A DNA stretch of 64,000 bases from Nostoc paludosum FACHB-159. GTDB taxonomy: Bacteria; Cyanobacteriota; Cyanobacteriia; Cyanobacteriales; Nostocaceae. How positions within the stretch are numbered: position 1 is the stretch's first letter; each line of letters begins with the position of its first letter. The position numbers and the translations under genes were made by a program. Of this stretch, positions 18,634-27,784 are shown in pieces. The notes under the pieces are model-generated. The model made no database searches, had not been told where the DNA came from, and was given only the letters and a program-made list of their open reading frames with translations. Location: assembly GCF_014698835.1 (NCBI RefSeq), contig NZ_JACJTU010000001.1:186001-250000 (forward strand), in the 5' to 3' direction.

Positions 18634-19593
18634 ATGCCATTTACCATTGATTCAGCTCGTGGTATCTTTCCCAACACATTAGCGGCTGATGTTGTACCTG
18701 CAACAATAGCCAGGTTTAATCAACTCAGTGCTGAAGATCAGCTTGCACTAATTTGGTTTGCTTACCTGGAAATGGGCAAGACAATCACTATTGCGGCTCC
18801 CGGAGCTGCAAGTATGCAATTTGCTGAGGCGACATTGAATCAAATTCGGCAAATGTCTTTTACCGAGCAATCACAAGTGATGTGCGATCTGGCAAACCGA
18901 GCAGATACACCAATTACCCGCACATACGCGGTTTGGTCTGCAAACATCAAACTAGGTTTCTGGTATCAGCTAGGAAAATGGATGGATCAAGGGATTGTTG
19001 CACCAATTCCCCAAGGGTATAAGCTTTCTGCTAACGCTGCTGCTGTTCTGCAAGCAATTAGGGAACTTGATGCAGGTCAGCAAATTACAGTCTTGCGTAA
19101 TTCTGTAGTTGATATGGGATTTGACCCAAATAAATTGGATGGTCAAAAAAGAGTTTCCGAGCCTGTTGTTGTTCCTAAAGAAATATCACAGCGAACTCAA
19201 GTCAATATTGAAGGCGTTGACAACCCAGTAGTGTTAAGTTATATGAATAACCTTAACGCTAACGATTTTGATGCGCTGATTGAGTTATTCACATCTGATG
19301 GTGCCCTGCAACCTCCCTTCCAGAGACCGATTGTTGGTAAAGAGGGTGTCCTACGGTTTTTTAGAGAAGATTGTCAAAACCTCAAGTTAATCCCAGAGAG
19401 AGGAGTAGTTGAACCTGCTGAAGATGGTTTTACTCAAGTGAAAGTCACCGGCAAAGTCCAAACTCCTTGGTTTGGTGCTGCTGTGGGTATGAATATGGCT
19501 TGGAGATTCCTGCTAACTCCTGATAATAAAATTTTCTTTGTAGCTATTGATTTGCTGGCATCTCCCAAAGAACTATTAAACTTAGTTCGTTAG
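18634..19593 (+). CDS. ocp: Orange carotenoid protein (OCP)
   Basis: Photoreceptor and quencher: strong blue-green light converts it from orange to red, and it then docks on the phycobilisome core and dissipates energy as heat. 319 residues. Helical N-terminal carotenoid domain (1-165) and NTF2-like C-terminal domain (about 195-319). Functional residues are in place: Arg155 of the domain-bridging salt bridge (ITVLRNSVVD), and Tyr203 and Trp290, which correspond to the keto-carotenoid hydrogen-bonding Tyr201/Trp288 of the Synechocystis protein. Full two-domain form, not a helical carotenoid protein. frp follows on the same strand after 132 bp, as is usual for OCP1. Confidence 0.96.
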   Translation: MPFTIDSARGIFPNTLAADVVPATIARFNQLSAEDQLALIWFAYLEMGKTITIAAPGAASMQFAEATLNQIRQMSFTEQSQVMCDLANRADTPITRTYAVWSANIKLGFWYQLGKWMDQGIVAPIPQGYKLSANAAAVLQAIRELDAGQQITVLRNSVVDMGFDPNKLDGQKRVSEPVVVPKEISQRTQVNIEGVDNPVVLSYMNNLNANDFDALIELFTSDGALQPPFQRPIVGKEGVLRFFREDCQNLKLIPERGVVEPAEDGFTQVKVTGKVQTPWFGAAVGMNMAWRFLLTPDNKIFFVAIDLLASPKELLNLVR

Positions 19594-19725
19594 AAACATA
19601 CTCAGTTTGAGTAAATTGTGACAAATTGGTGCGAACGCTCTGTGATGCAGGGCGTTCCCCTATTGTGGAGTAAAACGTGCAACTCAATATAAAATGGCTC
19701 GAACGATGATATTTTAGGTTTGATA

Positions 19726-20052
19726 ATGCAAGTGAGTGATACAGAGTGGTCTGCAACAGAGAAACAACTGGCTCAAGTAGTCTTTAAAAGAGCCTACGAA
19801 AGAGAAATCAATGCTTTGATGGAAGAAGTTCGCGCCAGAGCAAGTGCGATCGCAGAACTTGATGATATGTGGCGCTTACATGACTTCTTAAGTGCAAGAA
19901 GACATGACATAGATGGGAAGTATGACTACAGATATTCTGTACTAATCTTTGTGTTTGCTAGGTTAGTCAAAGAGGGCTGGTTAGCTCTTGATGAATTAAA
20001 CGAACTCGACAAAGATAAACTGACCAAAGTAGTAGCTCTTGCAAGAATGTAA
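19726..20052 (+). CDS. frp: Fluorescence recovery protein (FRP)
   Basis: Accessory factor that accelerates detachment of red OCP from phycobilisomes and its return to the orange state. 108 residues from ATG 19726; a TTG six bases earlier is not needed. Conserved FRP features: FKRAYEREINALMEEVR helix and the WRLHDFLSARRHDIDGKYDYRYSVLI block, which carries the OCP-interaction residues. Located right behind ocp. The OCP/FRP pair, together with phycobilisome genes in this window, implies active photoprotective quenching. Confidence 0.96.
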   Translation: MQVSDTEWSATEKQLAQVVFKRAYEREINALMEEVRARASAIAELDDMWRLHDFLSARRHDIDGKYDYRYSVLIFVFARLVKEGWLALDELNELDKDKLTKVVALARM

Positions 20053-20466
20053 AATAAAACTTTCAAAGCTTACCTTTTAACTTCAAACTTTCTCTTGACT
20101 CTGTGTTCTCTGTGTTTCTGTGGTTAGAAAATAAATAATTGATTTAACTATAGAGATGCAGAGAACACAAATATTAAGCGAAGTATTAAAGCATCTCTGC
20201 TGAAAAAATAATAAGAAAATACGTCCATACCAAACCGAAAGATAATTAAAGTTTAAATAACTTAAGACTTACGCACGAGTTACGGAATAACGAACCACAG
20301 AGGCGCAGAGGACGCGGAGAAATCAGAGTTTGAGAGATATTTTGCGTAATTCCTATAACTAAAATATTTATTAAAACTACACTAATATTCTTAACAAGAG
20401 AGGTAGAAGGTAAACCTTCTGTCTGATGGGCGATCCTTCTGGCGACTGGAAGGGAGCGAAACGGGC
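20053..20466. other. Intergenic after frp
   Basis: No gene supported. Contains short A/T-rich stretches, a CTTTGTGTTC/CAGAGAACAC-type repeat near 20095-20170 and the fragment GAAACGGGCGGTTAGAAACC (20457-20477 region), which recurs in inverted orientation at about 30139-30158. Confidence 0.4.
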
Positions 20467-20624
20467 GGTTAGAAACCAATACGGTTCAGTTAAGAAGAAC
20501 AGTAGGTTGGGTTGAGCGGCAGCGAAACCCAACAAAGCTTCGATAATATTGGGTTTCGTTCCTCAACCCAACCTACGCTAGTTTTAGTTTTTAGCCTTAA
20601 CTGAACCGTATTTGGTTAGAAACC
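20467..20624. repeat. MITE with 11-bp flanking direct repeats
   Basis: Inverted ends AATACGGTTCAGTTAAG (20478-20494) and CTTAACTGAACCGTATT (20596-20612), and an inner hairpin GTAGGTTGGGTTGAG / CTCAACCCAACCTAC. The element is flanked on both sides by GGTTAGAAACC (20467-20477 and 20614-20624), consistent with a target-site duplication. The target itself is a repeat found again near 30140. Confidence 0.75.
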
Positions 20625-20719
20625 CTAATTTTCCATTAGTCCGCTTAGGCGGACTTTGCTTGTGTAGCCGCGAATTCTATTCGCTAGGGCTTAAGGCTAA
20701 TAGCATCTCCCAACGATGG

Positions 20720-21340
20720 TTAACCCACCTTAATTAAGCTTGCTTCCGGCAAGGTGATTCCGTTGAGCAAGCAGTTCTCTAGATGTACTTGAGTGAGATC
20801 TACTTGTGTTAAGTCAACGTAACTGAGATCGGTTTTCAAGAAAATGGCTTTGGTGAGATTGGTATGACTGAGGTCTGCTTTGCTCAAGTTTGCTCCAGTC
20901 AGGTTTGCACGACTCAAATCTGCCCTAGCCAAGTTTGCACCACTGAGGTTGGCATACCGTAAGTCTGCTCCAGCGAAGTTTGCACTGCTAAGATCTGCAT
21001 CACACAGATTTGCTAAACGTAAGTCTGCTTTGGCAAGGTTTCCTCTGTGCAGATCTGCCTTGGTGAGAGTTGCCCGAATCATGTTAGCAGCCTTGAGGTT
21101 TGCCCAAATCAGATTAGCTCGACTGAGGTTGGTTCTCCATAGAGATGCCGCAGTCAAATTTGCTTGAGTCAAATTAGCTCCAGAAAGATTGGCATGAGAT
21201 AAAGTCGCATTCGCCAAGTTAGCTCGATCTAAAGTGATTCCAGCTAGGCAGACCTCGCTGAGGTTAACCAAGTGCAGGCTTACCTGGGTGAAATTTCTCT
21301 CTCCTGCACAATAGCGTTTGAGAAGTTCATCAGCATCCAT
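20720..21340 (-). CDS. Pentapeptide-repeat protein
   Basis: 206 residues, nearly all in A(D/N)Lxx pentads (ANLANATLSHANLSGANLTQ and so on from about residue 36 to 185), predicted to form a right-handed quadrilateral beta-helix. N-terminal 25 residues (MDADELLKRYCAGERNF) form a short cap typical of cyanobacterial members. No signal peptide, so cytosolic. Function in cyanobacteria is mostly unknown; some members mimic DNA or regulate heterocyst glycolipid steps, but nothing here decides. Start ATG 21340. Stands alone, with a small hairpin AGTCCGC-TTAG-GCGGACT (20638-20655) beyond the stop. Confidence 0.85.
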   Translation of the reverse strand: MDADELLKRYCAGERNFTQVSLHLVNLSEVCLAGITLDRANLANATLSHANLSGANLTQANLTAASLWRTNLSRANLIWANLKAANMIRATLTKADLHRGNLAKADLRLANLCDADLSSANFAGADLRYANLSGANLARADLSRANLTGANLSKADLSHTNLTKAIFLKTDLSYVDLTQVDLTQVHLENCLLNGITLPEASLIKVG

Positions 21341-22054
21341 ACAGCCCGCCTTCTAAATCTCCATTTTTTACCTGAAAATCAGACTATCCAATCAATAACT
21401 GTTGGAAATATCTTTATGTCACTTTTCACTGTTAGCAAAGATACTCAACGAGGAAAATAAACACAGTTGCGATCGCTTTGCAAAAGCTACAAGAATTTCT
21501 TGTTGTAGCTTTGGATACCGAACAATGAAAACTTACCTTGAATTTATTGCTTAACAGTGGTTTTAGGCATTTTTTAATTTTTATTTCATTATGTAAAGAA
21601 ATATAACAAAAAATATTACAAATAAGCAATACTTCTTCATTATAAATTGATAAATTTTATTTATGAATAACTTATTGTAATGTCTTTTTCCTTATTGAAC
21701 TATGAGAGCGATCGCAATTCTAATTCCATTAATGCGTGGTATTCCTTGACCAATCTGAAATAGCCTACTTGCTGAGTTCTATTTTTACTAGTTCGATTGC
21801 TGTGTCAAGCTTTTATAAAAAATTTACATAAATTTACATCTCTTCGCAGTTTCGTAAAAACAAGGCCAAATTTATTTTTTCGGCTTAATTTCAACGTATT
21901 GCTTCAAATTTACGAATTTTCCCCCATTGACGAATATAATAACTTAGAGGCATAACTATGAAAACTAATTTTAATTACCCAAAAAATATTTAATTGGATC
22001 GATTATTTTTAGATGTACTTTCAACAACTTTGAAACCATCAATTGAAAATTTTG
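21341..22054. other. AT-rich intergenic
   Basis: About 700 bp with GC clearly below the window average and no reading frame of convincing character. No tRNA, terminator or repeat with strong structure recognised. Confidence 0.45.
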
Positions 22055-22309
22055 ATGTTAATTGGATTTATAAATCTTCCCAATTTATCGCGTTATTGTG
22101 GATATGTAGGTTTAGAAGTAGCAGAAATTGTTGCCAAATACCTTGCTGTTCAGAGTAGAACTTATGTAATTCAAAATAGAAGAATACTAATATATCAACT
22201 TTTAAAGTCTGGTCTGGATTCTCATACAGCTAATCGAACAATTACTGTATTGATATCAAGTCGAATCTTACAATCAACCAATATAAATCAGTGTGCCATT
22301 CATGAGTAA
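22055..22309 (+). CDS. Possible small protein, HTH-like C-terminus
   Basis: 84 residues from ATG 22055 (an upstream TTG at 22043 is possible). The segment RRILIYQLLKSGLDSHTANRTITVLISSRIL resembles a helix-turn-helix, but similarity is only by eye. No strong ribosome site. AT-rich coding sequence; may be spurious. Confidence 0.3.
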   Translation: MLIGFINLPNLSRYCGYVGLEVAEIVAKYLAVQSRTYVIQNRRILIYQLLKSGLDSHTANRTITVLISSRILQSTNINQCAIHE

Positions 22310-22416
22310 GTGTGGTATGGGGCATCGGGATATAAGAGAGTATGGGAAGATTATAAAAAAGCTTCACACTATTCACAAACTTCCAATGCCCAATGCCTAA
22401 TGCCCAGTCTCTAAAT

Positions 22417-23946
22417 TTAACGCAAACAACGAATTGCTTCTAATAAACCTCTAGCTTTATTTAGCGTTTCTTCGTATTCTTTTTCAGGTTCAGAATCAGC
22501 CACCAAACCTGCACCGGCTTGCACGCTGACCGTGTTATTATGCACGACCATTGTGCGAATTGCTATAGCACTATTTAATTGTCCTTCAAAATCATAATAT
22601 CCGTAAACACCAGAATAAACACCCCGACGACTAGGCTCTAATTCGTGGATAATTTCCATTGCTCTAATCTTGGGCGCGCCGCTGACTGTACCTGCTGGAA
22701 AACAAGCTTTGAGTAAATCCCATGCTGTTTTATTGTCTGCTAATTTACCCACAACATTACTGACAATGTGCATTACATGGGAGTAGCGTTCAACTACCAT
22801 TAATTCATCAACTTTGACGCTACCAGTTTGACAAACACGCCCTAAATCGTTTCGCCCTAAATCAACAAGCATCACATGTTCGGCAATTTCCTTAGGATCT
22901 TGCAGTAAATCCTCAGCAAAAGATGTATCTTCTTGGATGGTTTTGCCCCGTGGACGCGTTCCTGCGATTGGACGTAGAGTTGCGATCGCTCCACCATTTG
23001 GATCGGTTTCTGCTTTCACCATTACTTCGGGACTGGAACCGATGATTTGCCAATCTTGGAAGTGAAAATAAGCCATGTAAGGCGAAGGATTTATTTGACG
23101 TAAAGAACGGTAAAGAGCAAACGGGTCACCTGTATATGTTGTTGATAATCGCTGAGAAATAACTACTTGGAAGATGTCCCCAGCTTTAATATATTCTTTT
23201 GCTTTTTGCACGCTTGCACAAAAATCAGGGCGAGTAAAGTTACTCTGATACCCCTCTGCTCCCCTGCTCCCCTGCTCCTCTGCTCCTCTGCTCCCTGGTG
23301 GCTTCCATTCCAGCCTAGTTTTTTGTGGCGATAGGGGGAGAGATAGCTTTTCGAGCATTTGGGTAACGCGATCGCAAGCTTTTTGATATGCTGCGTGTAA
23401 ATCAACTTGCGGATCGCGTAAATCAGCATAGGCCACTGCCCAAATTTTCCGTTTCACCTGGTCAAAAATCAACAGGTGGTCTACCTGCATCCACAATCCA
23501 TCGGGAATATTTCGCTCATCTGGTGGATGAATTGGTACGCGCCCTTCAATCCAGCGAATCAATTCATAGCCCCAAAACCCAAACAAACCACCAATTCCTG
23601 GCGGTAGCTGTGGCAATTTCACTGGGTGATAAGGTGCTAGACATTCAGCTAAAGCTGTAAAAGGGTCGCCAGCAAAAACTACCTGAGAGCCATCGCGGTT
23701 GATTTGAGTTGTGCGATCGCCTCTTGCTTCCAAAACCCACAAAGGATCGCAACCCACTAAACTATACCGCCCCAGTTTTTCTCCACCTTCTATGGATTCC
23801 AACAAAAAGCTATAGGGCTGACCGGCACAGACTTTATACCAAGCAGATACTGGCGTATCTAAATCTGCCACCCATTCCTGGTATACCGGAATGAAGTTGC
23901 CTTGTACAGCTAGCTGTGAAAATTCAGAAAAATCGGGAAATACCAT
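22417..23946 (-). CDS. trpE: Anthranilate synthase component I
   Basis: Converts chorismate to anthranilate, the first committed step of tryptophan synthesis, with ammonia supplied by TrpG. 509 residues. N-terminal domain from about 15, including the LLES motif of feedback binding (YSFLLESIEGGEKLGRYSL). Catalytic chorismate-binding domain from about 235: GDIFQVVISQRLS, IAGTRPRGKT, DLGRNDLGRVC, GTVSGAPKIRAMEII, GAGLVADSEPEKEYEET. Between the domains (about 215-232) is an abnormal Gly-Ser-Arg-Ala-Glu insert coded by an 8-bp tandem repeat. Neighbour psaD on the same strand reflects the trpE-psaD linkage common in cyanobacteria. Start ATG 23946. Confidence 0.93.
   Translation of the reverse strand: MVFPDFSEFSQLAVQGNFIPVYQEWVADLDTPVSAWYKVCAGQPYSFLLESIEGGEKLGRYSLVGCDPLWVLEARGDRTTQINRDGSQVVFAGDPFTALAECLAPYHPVKLPQLPPGIGGLFGFWGYELIRWIEGRVPIHPPDERNIPDGLWMQVDHLLIFDQVKRKIWAVAYADLRDPQVDLHAAYQKACDRVTQMLEKLSLPLSPQKTRLEWKPPGSRGAEEQGSRGAEGYQSNFTRPDFCASVQKAKEYIKAGDIFQVVISQRLSTTYTGDPFALYRSLRQINPSPYMAYFHFQDWQIIGSSPEVMVKAETDPNGGAIATLRPIAGTRPRGKTIQEDTSFAEDLLQDPKEIAEHVMLVDLGRNDLGRVCQTGSVKVDELMVVERYSHVMHIVSNVVGKLADNKTAWDLLKACFPAGTVSGAPKIRAMEIIHELEPSRRGVYSGVYGYYDFEGQLNSAIAIRTMVVHNNTVSVQAGAGLVADSEPEKEYEETLNKARGLLEAIRCLR
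23256..23295. repeat. 8-bp tandem repeat inside trpE
   Basis: Five uninterrupted copies of CTGCTCCC/CTGCTCCT (plus strand), lying in the inter-domain linker of trpE. The unit is not a multiple of three, so loss or gain of one copy would shift the reading frame. Confidence 0.85.
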
Positions 23947-23954
23947 AAATAGCT

Positions 23955-24140
23955 AGGGGGTTGGGGACTCGGGACTGGGCACTGGGGACTGGGGACTGGG
24001 GACACTTCGACAAGCTCAGTGCATCGCTGGGGACTGGGCATGGGAGATTGGGTATAGGAGGGCATTGGTTATTCCCCCTATCTCCCTATTTCCCCATCTC
24101 CCTATCTCCCCATCTCCCCATCTCCCCATTCCCCAATACC
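23955..24140. repeat. GGGGACT / CTCCCCAT repeat arms between trpE and psaD
   Basis: Left arm GGGACTGG-type heptamers (23959-24030), right arm CCCCATCTCCCTAT-type units (24070-24135), complementary enough to form a hairpin. STRR-class repeat; little room remains for a separate trpE promoter. Confidence 0.7.
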
Positions 24141-24153
24141 CAGTAACTAATCC

Positions 24154-24573
24154 CTATGCATCATAGGTGGGTGTACCACTGAACTTGAGCTGTGCAGGAT
24201 TGGGGTTTTGTCCGATGCGGCGTGCGACGAAACGTACTTTTTCACGGCCTTCATTCACTTTTTCGGGGAAGACACCATCAGCTGGGTGAATAAAAGTAGT
24301 TTCTCCGTTGGGGTAAATCCGGTAAATTCTGTAGTCTGTAATCTTGAATTTACGGAGTTGACCACCCAAAGCGATGCCTTGTTCTTTCCGGGCTAAGTAC
24401 AGCAGGTTTTCGCCTTTGACCATAGTAGCAGCACCACCTGTAGGCAGTTCAAATACTTGGTCTTTGGGGCTAGTCCAGGTGATAGCGTACTTTTCTTCCA
24501 CTTCTGCTTTAGAAAGCAGTCCGCCAGTGTTGCCAGCAAATCGTGGCGTTTGTCCAGAGAGTGTTTCAGCCAT
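24154..24573 (-). CDS. psaD: Photosystem I subunit II (PsaD)
   Basis: Stromal-side extrinsic subunit of photosystem I that forms the ferredoxin docking site with PsaC and PsaE. 139 residues from ATG 24573 ([20 protein letters not shown]); an upstream GTG/ATG variant at 24588 would add five residues and is not needed. Conserved PsaD core: [71 protein letters not shown] and the basic tail [15 protein letters not shown]. trpE lies downstream on the same strand, separated by repeats. The 290-bp upstream region contains the promoter and a heptamer hairpin. Confidence 0.97.
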   Translation of the reverse strand: MAETLSGQTPRFAGNTGGLLSKAEVEEKYAITWTSPKDQVFELPTGGAATMVKGENLLYLARKEQGIALGGQLRKFKITDYRIYRIYPNGETTFIHPADGVFPEKVNEGREKVRFVARRIGQNPNPAQLKFSGTPTYDA

Positions 24574-24668
24574 AAAGTGTTCTCTCAACGTTTTTAGGGC
24601 ATACTAACATCGTAATAAGGATCGTATTGCGATCGCGTCATAGACTGTAACAGTTTTTAGTCATTTTT

Positions 24669-24860
24669 GATTGGGCATTGGGCATGGGGCATTGGGCATG
24701 GGCAGGGGAGATATAACTTATGTGGAACGCAAAAGTTAGTCTTTAGATATTCACCGATGAATCTTTGATACTCGTGAACGAGCCTTTAATACTCGTGAAT
24801 GCAATTGGGCGTTCCACCTGTCTCATGCCCAATGCCCAATGCCCAATGCCCCATGCCCAT
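24669..24860. repeat. Heptamer inverted arms between a kinase gene and psaD
   Basis: Left arm of TGGGCAT units (24670-24705) and right arm of ATGCCCA units (24823-24860) enclose about 120 bp that contain a near-duplicate TTGATACTCGTGAA/TTAATACTCGTGAA (24766 and 24786). Confidence 0.7.
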
Positions 24861-24862
24861 CC

Positions 24863-26872
24863 CTACTTAGTCTTAACTTTCGCCCGCTTTTCTTCTTGGC
24901 TACTTTGAACAATTGGGATGGTGAAGTGAAACTCACTTCCCTGGTCTTTTCCGGCTGACTTAGCCCAAATTTCTCCACCCCAGCCATTGACAATTTGACG
25001 ACAGATTGCTAGTCCAAGTCCAGTTCCACCAGTGGTGCGTCGGAGCGCTCCTTCTTCTTGATAGAAACGGTCAAAAACGATTTCTAAACGATTCGGTTCA
25101 ATACCGCGTCCTGTGTCAGCCACAGTAACCTCGACCATTTGATGGCTGTTGCGAATCGCGTTAATGGTGATTTCTCCTTGGGATGGCGTGAATTTACAAG
25201 CGTTATCTATGAGTTTTGCTAGTACTTCTACCAGCCAGTCACCATCAGCTCTGACCAAAGGTAAGTTTTGGGGAATTTGAGTTTGAATTTGGGGGGGCTT
25301 TTCCGTTGAGGAGCGAGTACGAAGGCGGCTGAGTGCCAAATCTACACACTCTTGTAAAGTCAGGGATTCTGGATGCCATTCCACGCGACCGCTTTCTAAG
25401 TTGGAAAGGGTAAGGAAATCTTGCACGAGTTTCCGCATTCGTTCTGAGTCAGCCAAAGCAGTGTTGAGCATCACCTGTTGCAATTCCAAGGGCATATCTG
25501 GCTCGCTAGCCAGACTTTCTAGGCACACTTGAATGGTGGATAGGGGGGTACGCAGTTCGTGTCCGGTAATGGCTATGAGATTGCTGCGGGTGCGGTCTAG
25601 AGCTTCTAGCTGCTGATTGAGTTCTTCTAGGTTGGCGTAAGCTTCGGCTTGGATGAGAGCAGCTCCCACTTGGGTGGCGATCGCTTTCACCAAATCCAAT
25701 TCCCCTGGTTGGCACTCGTGCGGTGGCATCTGGCAGTAGTGTAATTCCACAATGCCTAATAATCGTCCTTGATAAAATACTGGTTCCATCAGCCAAGAAC
25801 GGATGGCAAACTTTTTGGCAATCAAAGAAAGCCCGGCGGAATTCGTAACGCGAGGATCGCTGAGTGTATCGCTGATACAGACCCCTTCCCCTTGTTGGAT
25901 GATATCCCGAAATAGGGCATTTTTCTCTAATTCCCAGGTTTGTCCGCGAACAGATAAAACACCAGCAGTCAAAAATTCATGTTCAATGATCGCTTGCTTA
26001 TCCGTAGCTTGAGCGCGGTAAATTAGACAGCGACAAGCATTGAGGTGTTGCCCTAATTCTTGTGCTGCTATTTGCAGAACTTCGTGAGGATCGAGCGATC
26101 GCCGAATGGCTGTACTAATGGTATTGACTAATCGTTCTTTTCGTGCCTTGGCAGTAATTGAACGGTAGGCTTTGTGCAATTTGTACTGACTAGCTTGCAG
26201 GTAAGTAACCAAGCGTTGCACAAACGGATCGGTGTCAATGTCACAAGCATATTCGCTGATCTGTTCTGCTCCAAAGTATGTTCTCGTCTGCCCAATGCCA
26301 AACCTCTGACGTGCCCGCTCAATTTTGCTTGCCAGTTCTGGCCTGTAGATCAAAATCCTCTCTAACAGTAATTCGGCGGCTTTGAGGCTAACTCCCCTTT
26401 CTGATGTCCAAATCCCCTCAAATCTCCGCGCTGTATCCATATCCAGACTAGGGCTTTGCTCTGGTACTTGCTTGTTTTTGGCAATAGAACCGAGGTTTTC
26501 TCGACAAACCAAACAAGTCGCGTAACTGTCAGCAATCACAACCAAATGCCACTCTTGACTTAAGCCATCCTCTGGCTCAAAAGCTACCTTTTCGTAGTGT
26601 TCCGAACTGTTCGCGAAATCAGTTTCCGGAGCCGACAATACGTATATTTGATTACTTCGCAAGGCAAGCCGCTGATAGCGATGAGCTTCTTGGCGGTAGA
26701 ATCGCTCTCGCTGGAAACTAGCAATTATAAGCGGTTGAGCTAAAGTCGCAGCCAAAACTTGATCTTCCATCGCGTGGGAGAGCGCCGTTAGTGAAGCCTT
26801 AAAATATAGCTGGGGCCGCAAGTACGGTAGGGACTTTAGGAGATCGCTCAGCACAGAAGTCGAAATGCTCAT
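24863..26872 (-). CDS. DICT-GAF hybrid sensor histidine kinase
   Basis: 669 residues, soluble. DICT-like sensory domain in the first ~190 residues (FKASLTALSHAMEDQVLAA... with EWHLVVIADSY), a short basic linker, a GAF domain (about 255-405: SLDPHEVLQIAAQELGQHL), HisKA with intact H box AITGHELRTPLSTI (about 437-450) and HATPase_c with N box, DTGRGI and GTGLGLAI. Unlike the kinase at the window start, the phospho-acceptor histidine is present. GAF of this sort lacks an obvious bilin cysteine in the canonical position, so ligand is unknown. No response regulator adjoins. Start ATG 26872. Confidence 0.88.
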   Translation of the reverse strand: MSISTSVLSDLLKSLPYLRPQLYFKASLTALSHAMEDQVLAATLAQPLIIASFQRERFYRQEAHRYQRLALRSNQIYVLSAPETDFANSSEHYEKVAFEPEDGLSQEWHLVVIADSYATCLVCRENLGSIAKNKQVPEQSPSLDMDTARRFEGIWTSERGVSLKAAELLLERILIYRPELASKIERARQRFGIGQTRTYFGAEQISEYACDIDTDPFVQRLVTYLQASQYKLHKAYRSITAKARKERLVNTISTAIRRSLDPHEVLQIAAQELGQHLNACRCLIYRAQATDKQAIIEHEFLTAGVLSVRGQTWELEKNALFRDIIQQGEGVCISDTLSDPRVTNSAGLSLIAKKFAIRSWLMEPVFYQGRLLGIVELHYCQMPPHECQPGELDLVKAIATQVGAALIQAEAYANLEELNQQLEALDRTRSNLIAITGHELRTPLSTIQVCLESLASEPDMPLELQQVMLNTALADSERMRKLVQDFLTLSNLESGRVEWHPESLTLQECVDLALSRLRTRSSTEKPPQIQTQIPQNLPLVRADGDWLVEVLAKLIDNACKFTPSQGEITINAIRNSHQMVEVTVADTGRGIEPNRLEIVFDRFYQEEGALRRTTGGTGLGLAICRQIVNGWGGEIWAKSAGKDQGSEFHFTIPIVQSSQEEKRAKVKTK

Positions 26873-27784
26873 GAATTATCGTTAAACGCCCAATCTCAAC
26901 AAGATCCACGTCACAGCTGCATTGTACAAATTCCAAAGGACTCTCAAGTTAAATAGACAGTTTCAATATGTAAAGAACGCTAAAAAGCACTTTCTGATTA
27001 AGCAAATGCAACACTTTGTTACTAATTAGCAGGAGTGGGTGCAGCTAGCTTCATTTACAAAATTTAAAAGTATTGAGTAGGAAATAGAGCAACAGCGGCA
27101 ATGCATTTGTCTTTCGCACCTTGGCGTGGCGTAGTCATTTGCCACGATCGCTTTGTTCTTAACTCAAGTCTTTTTATCCATTGGCTGACATTGTGATGTT
27201 TTAAATGATAGACCACTAAGCCCAATATACATTCTCGATCGCCTTTATCGTCATCGAACAAAGCAAAAGTAAAAAATTAAAAGGTAACTTACTGTGCTAA
27301 ATTACCCTCTTAAAGGAGCGATCGCTGGTTTGAACTCTTCAATAAAATTCCGTGTGTCTTCATTTCCCTGCCACAATGACCAGTTGATAGCGTTGAGATA
27401 AACACTCAGTGGATGAAGTATTGATGACTATTTTAGTCTGAATTGTTGAAAGGAATTAGTAACAGGGAACAGGGAATAGGCAATAGGCAATGGGCAATGG
27501 GCAACAGAGACTGCGTATGGTGAGGCCTTTATACCCCACTAATTGAATGGCACATTCAATTCGTGAGGAACTCAAAAAAGAGGATTTTATCTAGAATAAA
27601 ACTCTTAACAGGGAGGAACGACCTTTTAAGATTTTCCTATTGCCTATTGCCTGTTGCCTGTCCCCTACCGTATTTTGAAATTTTTTTACCTTGTATCCTC
27701 TTTGAGGATGTATTGCACGCAATCGAGAACAGCTATAAATAATACGATCGCCAAAATATAGACTTGTAGACGGAACTTTGCCTA
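26873..27784. other. Long intergenic region with repeat hairpin
   Basis: 912 bp. 27465-27500 (GGCAATA/GGCAATG heptamers) and 27635-27665 (TTGCCTA heptamers) form inverted arms like the other STRR hairpins. A minus-strand 65-codon frame at 27064-27261 lacks a ribosome site and coding character. Otherwise nothing recognised; the right end must carry the promoter of the debranching-type enzyme. Confidence 0.5.

Noticed and set aside
27064..27261. 65-codon minus-strand frame
   Set aside because: No start signal, no coding pattern, in a long intergenic region.
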